A DNA stretch of 64,000 nt, taken from NCBI RefSeq assembly GCF_050596425.1, contig NZ_CP192292.1, forward strand, positions 2,294,001 to 2,358,000, read 5' to 3'. How positions within the stretch are numbered: position 1 is the first letter of the stretch; each line of letters starts with the position of its first letter. The translations under genes were made by a program, and so were the position numbers. Below are positions 1 to 7,921 of this stretch, piece after piece. The notes under the pieces were generated by a model, which was not told the origin of the DNA, did not search any database, and was given only the letters and a program-made list of their open reading frames with translations. The DNA is from G963665925 sp050596425. Its GTDB lineage: Bacteria > Bacillota > Clostridia > Peptostreptococcales > Acidaminobacteraceae.

Positions 1-114
1 TACATCCTCTGGGGCTACGCTTGTGTTAAACCATTCGTTGGCTGTCTTTAACCAGTAATAGGGTTCAGTCATTGTTCCATCAATGTCAACACAGATGTTT
101 AGTTTTTTCATCAT
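1..114 (-). CDS. HAD-superfamily nucleotidase-like protein (C-terminus outside window)
   Basis: Only the first 38 codons lie inside the window. The protein begins with two Met codons and quickly reaches CVDIDGTMTEPYYW, a HAD motif I (DxDGT), with the nucleophile Asp at about residue 10 and the general acid Asp at 12. The family hydrolyses phosphate esters; 5'(3')-deoxyribonucleotidase-like proteins have this kind of N-terminus, but substrate cannot be told from this fragment. An AGGAGA ribosome site precedes the start. The gene runs leftwards out of the window and is separated from the exchanger gene by a terminator, so it is probably its own unit. Confidence 0.7.
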   Translation of the reverse strand, partial: MMKKLNICVDIDGTMTEPYYWLKTANEWFNTSVAPEDV

Positions 115-188
115 TCATCTCCTTTCAACGGTTTTATTATATAAAAGGATTGTGTTCAAAAAATTATGGTGGGGTTAAGAACACGTTA

Positions 189-236
189 AAAAAGCTGTTG
201 CAGATGATAATAAAAAATCATCTACAACAGCTTTTG
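189..236 (-). terminator. Rho-independent terminator after the Ca2+ exchanger gene
   Basis: Long inverted repeat with arms AAAAGCTGTTG and CAACAGCTTTT, extended by an AGATGAT/ATCATCT pairing, with a short A-rich loop. On the minus strand it lies just past the stop of the exchanger gene and ends in a T-run. Confidence 0.8.
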
Positions 237-258
237 CTTTAATAATTTAAATAAGGCA

Positions 259-1269
259 CTATGCCAACCATGTGAAGTTTAATATGAGGTAGACAAAGTA
301 CATACCGCCAAGAAAAATCCCTTCCTTGCGATCGATTGTTAGGTCTTTGCCCTTTGTAAAATGTCTAAAGGCAAAAATTATAATGAGCATTGTTGGGATC
401 TGGAGTTTATAAAAACTGACTGGAACGGTCAGTCCGCCCTTTGTCACTGCAGCCGCCGCCCCAACAACAAATAAAACATTTAATATATCTGCACCAACAA
501 TGTTGCCGATGGCAAGCTCACCATGCCCCTTGCGTACTGCTGTAATAGCTGTCACCAGTTCTGGGAGACTTGTCCCAAAGGCAACCAGTGTGGCAGCAAT
601 AACACCTTGTGGAATTCCAATTCGAATGGCTGTGATCTCAACCGCTGGAATGAGGATCTTAGAGGATCCGATAACAAGTGCCACACCAAGAAGCAATTTT
701 AAAATTTGAAGATAAACAGGGGTAAGTTCTTCTTGAATCTCTTCAGTGGATTCCCCGTTTTCCTCTCTGGCCCACTTAAGAGAAAAATAAATATAAGTGG
801 CAAGAAGAATTAAAAAGCCAACGCCCATTAATTGCGAAATGTTGCCTGCTCCTGTATTTGTAAAGATTGGTAAACTGACAACAGCAAGGAGTATACAGGC
901 CAGATATTGGAGTTTTCCCTGACGTTTGATGATCATTGGGTCAACAGGGAGATTACCGATTAGAGCAGCCACACCAATTATAAGACCAGTATCTGCAATG
1001 ATAGATCCAATGGCATTACCAAGTGCCAAATCGGGATTACCGCCAACGGCAGCCATCACGGAGACGGCAGCCTCGGGAAGGGTCGTTCCAAGAGAAACGA
1101 TTGTGGCACCAATCACCATTTTCGGAACACCCCAGTGAACGGATAGACTAACGGCTTCATCGACAAGTATGTCAGCGCCTTTGCCTACGGTCCAGAGTGA
1201 TGCTGCAATAATGAGTAGCAGTACGATTGTTGGGAAGGTTAATAAATAAGAGTGTATAAGTTCTTCCAT
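259..1269 (-). CDS. Calcium/sodium antiporter, CaCA family (YrbG-like)
   Basis: Polytopic inner-membrane exchanger of 336 residues, about 10 predicted membrane segments. Both alpha-repeats of the CaCA family are visible: GATIVSLGTTLPEAAVS in the first half and AATLVAFGTSLPELVTA in the second, each followed by a GNxxGADxxN-type segment. These carry the acidic and polar ion ligands. The family exchanges Ca2+ for Na+ or H+; some members move Mn2+. I chose the Met at 1269 because a GGAAAGG ribosome site sits 9 bases ahead; two in-frame ATGs further upstream (to 1287) have none. It is a single-gene unit behind a manganese-type riboswitch, so export of Mn2+ or an Mn2+/Ca2+ mixture is a reasonable inference. 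Confidence 0.9.
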   Translation of the reverse strand: MEELIHSYLLTFPTIVLLLIIAASLWTVGKGADILVDEAVSLSVHWGVPKMVIGATIVSLGTTLPEAAVSVMAAVGGNPDLALGNAIGSIIADTGLIIGVAALIGNLPVDPMIIKRQGKLQYLACILLAVVSLPIFTNTGAGNISQLMGVGFLILLATYIYFSLKWAREENGESTEEIQEELTPVYLQILKLLLGVALVIGSSKILIPAVEITAIRIGIPQGVIAATLVAFGTSLPELVTAITAVRKGHGELAIGNIVGADILNVLFVVGAAAAVTKGGLTVPVSFYKLQIPTMLIIIFAFRHFTKGKDLTIDRKEGIFLGGMYFVYLILNFTWLA

Positions 1270-1325
1270 GTCATGCATCCTTTCCATGTTCTTAGAAGGG
1301 TGAAGGTCTACAAGCTGCTAAACGC

Positions 1326-1370
1326 AAAAAAGACCCCTCAACCAGCACACAAAAGCTGATTGTAGAGTCT
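1326..1370 (-). terminator. Riboswitch-controlled intrinsic terminator
   Basis: On the minus strand the arms AGACTCTACAATCAGC and GCTGGTTGAGGGGTCT pair over 16 positions (three G-U pairs, one mismatch) and are followed by TTTTTT. The 5' arm includes the last bases of the aptamer P1 helix (CUCUA), so folding of the aptamer and of this hairpin exclude each other. This predicts a switch that is ON when ligand is bound. Confidence 0.75.
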
Positions 1371-1465
1371 TACCAGACAAAAATATGCCAACATGACCGA
1401 GAAGCTGTGCTTCTGTAATGACGACCATGAATCTCGCTTTAACCGCGAGCAGGTTACTCCCCCTA
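1362..1465 (-). promoter_or_regulatory. yybP-ykoY (Mn2+) riboswitch aptamer
   Basis: Read on the minus strand, the element opens with GGGGGAGTAACC and closes with GGTAAGACTCTAC, the two conserved flanks of the yybP-ykoY class (GGGGAGUA ... AAGAC). The outer helix can form from UAGGG with CUCUA, and internal hairpins follow (CTCGCGGTTAAAGCGAG; GAAGCACAGCTTC). The class is a known Mn2+ sensor, often found ahead of metal exporters including CaCA-type proteins. It lies directly ahead of the exchanger gene and leads into a terminator. Confidence 0.8.
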
Positions 1466-1477
1466 TAATCAATATAA

Positions 1478-1505
1478 TGATAAGACAGCACTCCTTAAAA
1501 GTCAA
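1478..1505 (-). promoter_or_regulatory. Sigma-A promoter of the riboswitch-exchanger unit
   Basis: Minus strand: TTGACT (-35), 16-base spacer, TATCAT (-10), placed about 10 bases ahead of the riboswitch 5' end. Confidence 0.6.
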
Positions 1506-1617
1506 TGATATTTAGGCATAAAGACCAATATTAAAGAATTGTAATGCGTCTAGTATGTGACTGTTTGCAATAAGTATGTATCCCGTTTTCAAGTGGACAA
1601 AACATGTAGAGACAAAA

Positions 1618-1646
1618 TTGACGAAATTGTCTACAAAGTATACAAT
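1618..1646 (+). promoter_or_regulatory. Sigma-A promoter of the MFS gene
   Basis: TTGACG, 17-base spacer, TACAAT. The leader to the start codon is about 130 bases and contains a CCGGATT / AATCCGG inverted repeat (1733-1762 region) that could be an operator; that part is only a suggestion. Confidence 0.65.
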
Positions 1647-1785
1647 ATTAGTGTAAATAAGGGCTTTTGCCCACAGAGAAAGGAGCAGGGCCATGGGCGC
1701 AATCAGTGTACATATCCAAATTATTTAATACACCGGATTAACGATATTTTCGATCAATCCGGATCTAAATGATTTGGAGGATACG

Positions 1786-3105
1786 ATGAATAATAATAGA
1801 ACAAAGTTTAGTTTGCCTCTTGTGTACAAGCTTTTATTGACCCAGTCAATTTCCCTAATTGGGACGAGAATGACCTTTATTGCTCTGGGGATGTGGTTGT
1901 ATCAGACAAGGGGGCAAACTATGGATTTGCTTTTAATACCGGTCTTTAATGAGCTGCCATCCCTCTTGTTTGGTCAGGTCATTGGTACATTTGTTGATCG
2001 GTTAAAAAAGAAAACAGTGTTGATCTTATCTGACTTGGGTCAGGTTATTGGTACAGTGCTTCTTCTTTATGCAATTCAAAAGGGCGTCTTTCATACAGGT
2101 CTTTTGTATACCGTGGTTTTTATCCAGGGATTTTTCATAGCAGGCCAGGAGCCAGCCGCAGACAAGGCTATTGGACAGCTTACAAATTCCAAGAATAGAA
2201 CCCGTGTGAATGGTTTAAAAGAGCTTACATTTCCAGCAGCAGGGGTTCTAGCCCCTGTTCTTGGTGGTCTTTTATATGTCGGATTAGGTATTTCAGGGGT
2301 ATTACTGGTTGATTTTGCATCCTTCCTTGTATCTGGTTTAATAGTTGCCATGCTTGAGATACCAGAGAAAGAGCCAACAAAGTATGGCAGGCTCTACCAA
2401 GGGGGCTTTTTTGACCAGCTTAAGGCTGGAATGGGCTTTTTAAGAGACAACAAGGGACTTTTATGGATGGTGGTCTTTATGGGACTCTTTAACTTTTTAG
2501 TGAACGGACCCTTAGAGCTTGTCATTCCATTTATACTTGAAACAAGCGGGAGTGAAAAGACTGTCTCAGCCATGTTATCTATAATGGGGATGGCAACAGC
2601 CTTGTCATCCTTAATACTGTCTTCTGTGGTTTTGCCCAAAAGGAGGATGTCACTCTTGTCAAAGGCAATGGTTTTGACAGGTCTTGGGCTTGTCGTATTT
2701 GGAATGGGGCGAAACGTTTTTGCACTGGGGGGAGTGCTATTTGTACTTATGTTGCCTCTGCCTCTTATAAACGTGATTTTTAGGACAACACTCCAAGAGA
2801 AAGTGCCATCAGACATCCAAGGGCGAGTCTTTGCCACAGCCTATCAGCTCGCATATGGAACAGCCCCTCTATCATTTTTACTTGCGGGTTTCTTATCGGA
2901 TAAGGTTTTACAACCATTTCTTTTGGCAAATCAGAAGCACTTGATGGGTCAGATTGTTACAAATTATTTTGTGAGTTACAAAAGTGCTTCCATAGGGATT
3001 CCAATAATAGGAGCAGGGGCTTGTATAATAGGCTCAAGTCTTGTTTTAAGTCGTATGAAAGCCATTAGAAATATTGAAGATGGGCTGAAAACATTCAATA
3101 AATAA
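1786..3105 (+). CDS. MFS transporter, DHA3/macrolide-efflux type
   Basis: Membrane protein of 439 residues with 12 predicted helices. The N-terminal helix pair ends in FGQVIGTFVDRLKKKTVLILSD, close to MFS motif A (GxLaDRxGrk), and the second half has LQEKVPSDIQGRVFATAYQ, the PxxxxGRVfs signature of the DHA3 (MefA-like) drug-efflux group. Substrate unknown. The ATG at 1786 has a GGAGG ribosome site 5 bases ahead; the in-frame TTG at 1774 overlaps that site and is unlikely. Single gene with its own promoter and a terminator 175 bases past the stop. Confidence 0.85.
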   Translation: MNNNRTKFSLPLVYKLLLTQSISLIGTRMTFIALGMWLYQTRGQTMDLLLIPVFNELPSLLFGQVIGTFVDRLKKKTVLILSDLGQVIGTVLLLYAIQKGVFHTGLLYTVVFIQGFFIAGQEPAADKAIGQLTNSKNRTRVNGLKELTFPAAGVLAPVLGGLLYVGLGISGVLLVDFASFLVSGLIVAMLEIPEKEPTKYGRLYQGGFFDQLKAGMGFLRDNKGLLWMVVFMGLFNFLVNGPLELVIPFILETSGSEKTVSAMLSIMGMATALSSLILSSVVLPKRRMSLLSKAMVLTGLGLVVFGMGRNVFALGGVLFVLMLPLPLINVIFRTTLQEKVPSDIQGRVFATAYQLAYGTAPLSFLLAGFLSDKVLQPFLLANQKHLMGQIVTNYFVSYKSASIGIPIIGAGACIIGSSLVLSRMKAIRNIEDGLKTFNK

Positions 3106-3148
3106 GAGTTGAAAAATAACAATTCATATCAGGCATTTACAAAATTGT

Positions 3149-3260
3149 AGATCCAATCCTCATCGTGTCCTATAGAATTCTTGACTTTTAAATATCTATA
3201 TATGGTATGACGAGATATGGTATGACGAGGATTATTGAATGAATTATGCAAGTCACTCAA
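3149..3260 (+). repeat. Structured repeat element, copy 1
   Basis: Related to the element at 27331-27429: both share TTAAATATCTATATA, then TATGACG, then TTGAATGA...TGCAAGT...CTCAA. An outer helix pairs AATCCTCATCGT (3155-3166) with ATGACGAGGATT (3222-3233), and a second hairpin TTGAATGA (3235-3242) with TCACTCAA (3253-3260). The 15-base unit ATATGGTATGACGAG is duplicated in tandem at 3200-3214 and 3215-3229, only in this copy. A terminator follows at 3280. It lies past the MFS gene and ahead of the kinase operon. Function unknown. Confidence 0.55.
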
Positions 3261-3279
3261 TATAAGAAATTTATGGATG

Positions 3280-3312
3280 GGCCCCGTATTTTAGTAGAAT
3301 GCGGGGTCTTTT
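3280..3312 (+). terminator. Intrinsic terminator
   Basis: GGCCCCGTATT pairs with AATGCGGGGTC over 11 positions (two G-U), followed by TTTTG. It ends the MFS transcript or belongs to the structured element ahead of it. Confidence 0.75.
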
Positions 3313-3400
3313 GCTTTGAATAGCATCAAGAAAGACTTTCTTTGTAACATTTCCTTTATGTAAATAATTTCCCTTATGTGCTAGAATAATAAGGGCTGAT

Positions 3401-3429
3401 TTTTCAAGACCCCTTAGTGGTGATATAAT
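3401..3429 (+). promoter_or_regulatory. Putative promoter of the kinase/vWA/PP2C operon
   Basis: TTTTCA, 17-base spacer, TATAAT. An extended -10 (TGCTAGAAT, 3379-3387) slightly upstream is an alternative. The rest of 3313-3505 holds nothing else that I recognise. Confidence 0.4.
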
Positions 3430-3505
3430 ATAAACTGAATGATAAATCGAAAAATCGGGTTAAAGGGTATTGGTAGGCATAAGGACTTGAAAGGGTTACA
3501 TATAA

Positions 3506-4819
3506 ATGGCGTATAAACTAAAACGTGGTCAAATTGTTCGATCGCATAAGGGCAAAACATATTTGGTTAAAGAATTCCTAGGCTCAGGGGGACAGGGTGA
3601 AGTTTATAAGGCGCAATCCGGTGGTTTTGACTATGCTGTAAAATGGTATTTTCCCCATACTGCCACAGAGAACCAGCTAGAGCTTATAAAGAAGCTCATA
3701 GCTATTGGTCCACCCAATGACAAATTTCTATGGCCTCTTGAACTGCTGACAGATGATAAACTCAGTGGATTTGGATACACAATGAAACTACGGGATAGAC
3801 ATTATAAAGGCATTGTGGATCTTATGAAACGGAAAATTGAACCGAGCTTTTACACATTAACTGTTTCGGCCATACAAATGGTAGACAGCTTTGAAAAACT
3901 TCATAGAAAAGGCCTTTGCTACCGAGATATTTCTTTTGGAAATGTGTTTATGAATGAAAGGCTTGGAGACATTCTCATTTGTGACAATGACAATGTAACA
4001 AGTGAAAAGCATGCAGATAAAAGTATTCTGGGAACCCCTCGATTTATGGCACCGGAAATTGTAAGAGGTGATGGTCTGCCCAATGTTCAGTCGGATCTAT
4101 TTTCACTAAGTGTCCTACTTTTCTATATGTTCATGGTGCATCATCCCCTTGAAGGCAAGCAGGAAGCCAGCATCAAGTGTTTTGATTTACCTGCAATGAA
4201 GAAATTATACGGCACACATCCTGTGTTTATATTTGACCCAATTAACGCTTCAAACAGACCCCTGGCTGGTGTACATGACAATGCCATAGTTTTCTGGGAC
4301 CTGTATCCAGAGTTTTTTAAAGACGCATTCACCAAATCATTTACAAAGGGTCTTTCAAAATACAAGGGTTCAAGATTGACTGAATCCCAGTGGAAGGAAC
4401 ATTTGATTACGCTAAAAAATTCTATTGTGAAATGTTCATGTGGTGCTGAAAATTTCTATGATATTCACCTGCTTAGAACGGGTAATACGAAAACATGTTG
4501 GGCTTGTCAAAAACCAATTGAAATACCAGCACGTATAAAGATTGGCCGTGACATAATTGTCCTAAATGATCACACAAGAATATTTGGGCATCATATGGAC
4601 AATCATAGAAATATTAATTTTAAAAATGTTGTGGCGCAAGTGGTTCGAAATCCGAAGCAAAGAAGCCAAATTGGCTTGAGAAATTACTCGGATAAGGCGT
4701 GGACAGTCAAAATGACAGATGGACGTCGAACGCAGATTTCTAAAGGTTCAACAGTCGGAATCAATCGCATAGAAGAAATTGATTTTGGAAACAATGTCAC
4801 TGGATTTGTTAGGGCATAA
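3506..4819 (+). CDS. TerY-P-type Ser/Thr protein kinase with C-terminal zinc ribbon
   Basis: Cytoplasmic kinase of 437 residues. Glycine loop LGSGGQGEVY (25-34), ATP-binding Lys46 (AVKWYF), catalytic loop YRDISFGN (139-146, Asp141 and Asn146), metal site DND (160-162) in place of DFG, and MAPE (181-184) in place of APE. A zinc ribbon follows (Cys310, 312, 331, 334), then about 90 beta-rich residues of unknown fold. Kinases with this architecture occur with a vWA (TerY-like) and a PP2C protein, the TerY-P triad described in comparative-genomics work on tellurium/stress-resistance loci, and both partners follow here. The likely job is reversible phosphorylation in a stress response; target unknown. 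First gene of a three-gene operon. Confidence 0.85.
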   Translation: MAYKLKRGQIVRSHKGKTYLVKEFLGSGGQGEVYKAQSGGFDYAVKWYFPHTATENQLELIKKLIAIGPPNDKFLWPLELLTDDKLSGFGYTMKLRDRHYKGIVDLMKRKIEPSFYTLTVSAIQMVDSFEKLHRKGLCYRDISFGNVFMNERLGDILICDNDNVTSEKHADKSILGTPRFMAPEIVRGDGLPNVQSDLFSLSVLLFYMFMVHHPLEGKQEASIKCFDLPAMKKLYGTHPVFIFDPINASNRPLAGVHDNAIVFWDLYPEFFKDAFTKSFTKGLSKYKGSRLTESQWKEHLITLKNSIVKCSCGAENFYDIHLLRTGNTKTCWACQKPIEIPARIKIGRDIIVLNDHTRIFGHHMDNHRNINFKNVVAQVVRNPKQRSQIGLRNYSDKAWTVKMTDGRRTQISKGSTVGINRIEEIDFGNNVTGFVRA

Positions 4820-4830
4820 GGAGGAAAGAT

Positions 4831-5548
4831 ATGGACATCATTAGACCAGGTGGCGAACTGGCCACCAGACCACTGCATTTTATATGGATAGCAGATTGCT
4901 CGACTTCAATGAAAAACAGTGGAAAAATGGATGCGCTCAATTCAGCCATTCGAGGTGCAATACCACATATGGTAAGGGTTGCAGAAGAAAATCCAAATGC
5001 AGATGTTATGGTTCGGGCTATTTCATTTGCCTCGGGTGCCAAATGGCATATTGAAGCGCCGGTACATATTGACGATTTCAGATGGACAGATCTTGATGCT
5101 CACGGTGTTACAGACATGGGAAAGGCATTCACCTTATTATCAGAAGCCTTAAAAATGCCCCCAATGACCGATCGGGCCTTGCCGCCTGTGCTTGTCTTAA
5201 TAACAGATGGTCAGCCGACCGATGACTATAAATCAGCCCTAAGAGAGCTTTTAAAGCAGCCCTGGGGAAAAAAAGGCGGTTCGACTGGGCATTGGTATTG
5301 GGAAATCCGCCAACAATAGAGTCTTAAAAGAGTTTATAGACAATGATGATATTAAAGTCCTTCAGGCAGATAATTCTGAAGAACTTGTCGAATATATAAA
5401 GTGGGTGTCCACCGTTGTTCTTAAAGCGGCATCTTCCCCGGCTTCACAAACAGAAGAGGCTATCAGTCCTGCAAGCAATGTGATTATTCCAGAAATTCCA
5501 AGTGACTTCTGGGATGACATGGATGTTAGCGTTGAGGATGTTTGGTAG
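4831..5548 (+). pseudogene. TerY-like vWA-domain protein, frameshifted at an A7 run
   Basis: The first frame encodes a vWA domain with a full MIDAS: DCSTS (Asp22, Ser24, Ser26), Thr94 and Asp126 (ITDG). It stops at 5319. At 5268-5274 there is a run of seven A; with one A fewer the frame continues as KKAVRLGIGIGKSANN and runs to a TAG at 5546-5548, touching the PP2C start codon. The restored protein would have about 238 residues and a C-terminus (EYIKWVSTVVLKAASSP) as in intact TerY proteins. The downstream frame is undamaged, so this is either a homopolymer sequencing error or a very recent mutation. A GGAGG site precedes the ATG. Expected partner of the flanking kinase and phosphatase. Confidence 0.75.
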
Positions 5549-6367
5549 ATGGCGGCTTTAGAGTTGGCATATTCCAGTGTCAGGGGAAACTTACATAGAA
5601 TTAGAGAACTGCCTAATCAAGATGCCATTGATATAAAAGAACTTGAAGGGGCATATATTATATCCCTGGCAGATGGACACGGATCACAAACCTGTTTTAG
5701 AAGTGAGTTAGGGTCTAGAATGGCCGTGGAAGTTGCAGGGGAGATCATTGCAAATAAACTTGTCGAGACGGATTTTGATGTCAAAGGCATTGAATCAGAC
5801 GCAAAGAATATTTGCATGGAAATAAGTAAGCTTTGGGAAAAGAAAGTTTTGGATCACTTATCTGCGAATGCCTTTATTGATAGCGAAGTGGCCTCGTTAA
5901 ATGAAGTGAAACAAAAGCAACTTGGAAGAAATGCCTTGCTTGCATATGGGACCACACTCATGAGCGTGCTTGTGAGTGATTATAAAATAATTGTCTTCAA
6001 TATTGGTGATGCGGAGCTCTTGATCAAGCACAAGGACTCAGATGAGGTTCATGTTTTAAATCCAAGCAAGAGAATAGGAAATGAGACAGAAAGTTTGTCT
6101 CTTCTAGACGCCTATAATTATTTTACCACCCATGTCTACGATCCTGCGATGATAAGGGCTATGCTTTTAGCAACGGACGGGTATCCAAATTCTTTTAAAA
6201 TCGAAGATGGCTATTTAAAGGTTATTGATGATTTAATTGATATTTCAAAGACGCATGGGATGGAAGCTGTACAAAAGAACTTTGAATCATGGTTGGTGGA
6301 TACATCAGAAAAGGGCAGCGGTGACGATATTACGGCTTGTTTTATTAAGATGAATGATCCTAATTGA
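5549..6367 (+). CDS. PP2C-family protein phosphatase of the TerY-P triad
   Basis: Protein of 272 residues with PP2C metal-binding motifs in order: NQDA (Asp25), LADGHGS (41-46), NIGDAELL, ATDGYPNSF and GSGDDITACF near the C-terminus. These Asp residues hold the Mn2+/Mg2+ pair that activates water for Ser/Thr dephosphorylation. The ATG follows the vWA stop codon without a gap, so the two are translationally coupled. It probably reverses the action of the kinase at 3506. Last gene of the operon; a terminator follows. Confidence 0.85.
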   Translation: MAALELAYSSVRGNLHRIRELPNQDAIDIKELEGAYIISLADGHGSQTCFRSELGSRMAVEVAGEIIANKLVETDFDVKGIESDAKNICMEISKLWEKKVLDHLSANAFIDSEVASLNEVKQKQLGRNALLAYGTTLMSVLVSDYKIIVFNIGDAELLIKHKDSDEVHVLNPSKRIGNETESLSLLDAYNYFTTHVYDPAMIRAMLLATDGYPNSFKIEDGYLKVIDDLIDISKTHGMEAVQKNFESWLVDTSEKGSGDDITACFIKMNDPN

Positions 6368-6449
6368 TCTTTAGTGCAGTCCTATGATGGGCATTAGAAG
6401 ACTTCCCATGAACCACAGGAAATAATTAAATCCGAGATGTATGAGAAAA

Positions 6450-6490
6450 GAACCCCTAAATCATTTTAGTAAAAGTGATTTAGGGGTTTT
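6450..6490. terminator. Terminator between convergent genes
   Basis: AACCCCTAAATCA pairs with TGATTTAGGGGTT around an A/T-rich loop; T-runs lie on both sides, so it can serve the PP2C gene and the symporter gene. Confidence 0.8.
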
Positions 6491-6574
6491 GTTTGGTTTC
6501 ATACCAGAAATTTAAAGTCAAACTTAAGAATTTGCTGGACATTGGTTTTTAGACCCATGTCTTACCGGTTCTGG

Positions 6575-7921
6575 CTACAAAGCGTCATGTAAGGCATTTT
6601 GTAGTTTTTTTACCTCATCCACAACATCTTTTCTAAGCAAATATAAGCCAACTAAGTTTGGAATGACAAGAATGGCTGTTGTTATGTCTGTTAGCGTCCA
6701 AATGGTCTCCCAATCCACAAAACTGGCTATGAATACGATGAGAACAAAAATATAATGATAGTATTTTTGTCCAGTAAGTCCCCACATGTAGTAGGCACAC
6801 TGGGAACCGTAGTAACTCCATGCCACTATGGAAGTGAAAGCGAAAAATATTAGGCAGACAGTCATTGTGATTTGCCCAATGAAATACGGATCATGAAATA
6901 TTGTATCAAGCAGTGCCTGCTCAGGACCACTTGTGGTGTAGGCGCCTGATACGATAACGAGTAAACCGACTATAGTGTTCATAATTAACGTATCAATAAC
7001 GACTTCAAGCACATGGATCAACCCTTGTTCAGCAGGGTATTGATTAGAGGCAGTCGCCGCTGCAATAGAGGCACTTCCAAGACCAGACTCATTGGAAAAA
7101 ATACCACGCCTTGTCCCAAATTCTATGGCACGCTTAACAGCATACCCTGCACCGCCTCCGGCCACAGCCGTTTTAGAAAAAGCTGATGTGAAGATCAAAT
7201 GAAAGGCTGAAGGAATAAGGTGCCACTGTCGTATGAGCAAATACCCGCTGCCAGTGATGAAAAGAAAGAGAATAAAAGGCATTACAATGAGGGCAATCCT
7301 AGAAATGTTTTTTAGGCCCCCGGTGGTTATGGCACCAACAGAGAAAGTCAATATAGTGGCTGTCAAAAAGAGGGGGGTGTTGAAGGTGTACGTAAAGATA
7401 TTTACAATGCTATGAACCTGAGGAAAGGTGCCAATGCCCATGAAAATTCCTAGCATTGCAGAAACTGCAAAAATATTAGCAAGCGTTTTAGAGCCAGCGC
7501 CGTCACGCAAATAGTACATGGGACCACCAGAGTAATAACCGTCTTTCATGCGGATTCTGTATTTGACTGACAGGGTGGTTTCGGAAAATTTTAAGGTCAT
7601 ACCAAGAATACCAACAACCCACATCCAAAATAGGGCGCCCGGTCCACCAAATTGAATTGCGGCAAGAACGCCTATAATGTTTCCAATCCCAATAGTTGCT
7701 GATAAAGCAAGGGCTAGAGTGGATAAGGGGCTTAAACTGCCGGGCTCAGGCGAACGTTTTGTGCTTGCAACAAGGTATTTGATGCTGTGGTGAATATGCC
7801 TTTGCGGAAAGGCCCTTAGTTGAATTGTCAGCATGATCCCAAGACCTAAAAATCCGACAGGAAGAACATATGCCCAAACCAAATTATTTATCTTTTCAAC
7901 AAGTGCTATAAAATCAGTCAT
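6575..7921 (-). CDS. AGCS-family sodium:alanine/glycine symporter
   Basis: Inner-membrane protein of 448 residues with about 11 hydrophobic segments. The family signature is plain: SATIGIGNIIGVLAAIQFGGPGALFWMW early on, and FSNESGLGSASIAAA around the middle, which line the Na+ and substrate sites. Imports small neutral amino acids with Na+. I start at 7921 because GGAGG lies 5 bases ahead; that site sits inside the last codons of the upstream kinase gene, and the two reading frames overlap by 8 bases, so translation is coupled. Five upstream in-frame codons (to 7936) are less likely. Confidence 0.9.
   Translation of the reverse strand: MTDFIALVEKINNLVWAYVLPVGFLGLGIMLTIQLRAFPQRHIHHSIKYLVASTKRSPEPGSLSPLSTLALALSATIGIGNIIGVLAAIQFGGPGALFWMWVVGILGMTLKFSETTLSVKYRIRMKDGYYSGGPMYYLRDGAGSKTLANIFAVSAMLGIFMGIGTFPQVHSIVNIFTYTFNTPLFLTATILTFSVGAITTGGLKNISRIALIVMPFILFLFITGSGYLLIRQWHLIPSAFHLIFTSAFSKTAVAGGGAGYAVKRAIEFGTRRGIFSNESGLGSASIAAATASNQYPAEQGLIHVLEVVIDTLIMNTIVGLLVIVSGAYTTSGPEQALLDTIFHDPYFIGQITMTVCLIFFAFTSIVAWSYYGSQCAYYMWGLTGQKYYHYIFVLIVFIASFVDWETIWTLTDITTAILVIPNLVGLYLLRKDVVDEVKKLQNALHDAL

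Noticed and set aside
1557..1772. 71-codon open frame ahead of the MFS gene
   Set aside because: No ribosome site, and it contains the MFS promoter (1618-1646).
2394..2837. 147-codon antisense frame within the MFS gene
   Set aside because: Shadow of a clear transporter gene; product is not membrane-like and has no ribosome site.
3149..3260. The repeated element as an insertion sequence remnant
   Set aside because: No transposase fragment, no terminal inverted repeats with target duplication; paired changes in the arms favour an RNA structure.
5268..5274. Programmed frameshifting at the A7 run of the vWA gene
   Set aside because: A -1 shift would lead to an early stop; the needed +1 shift at A AAA AAA has no known stimulator here, so an indel or sequencing error is simpler.
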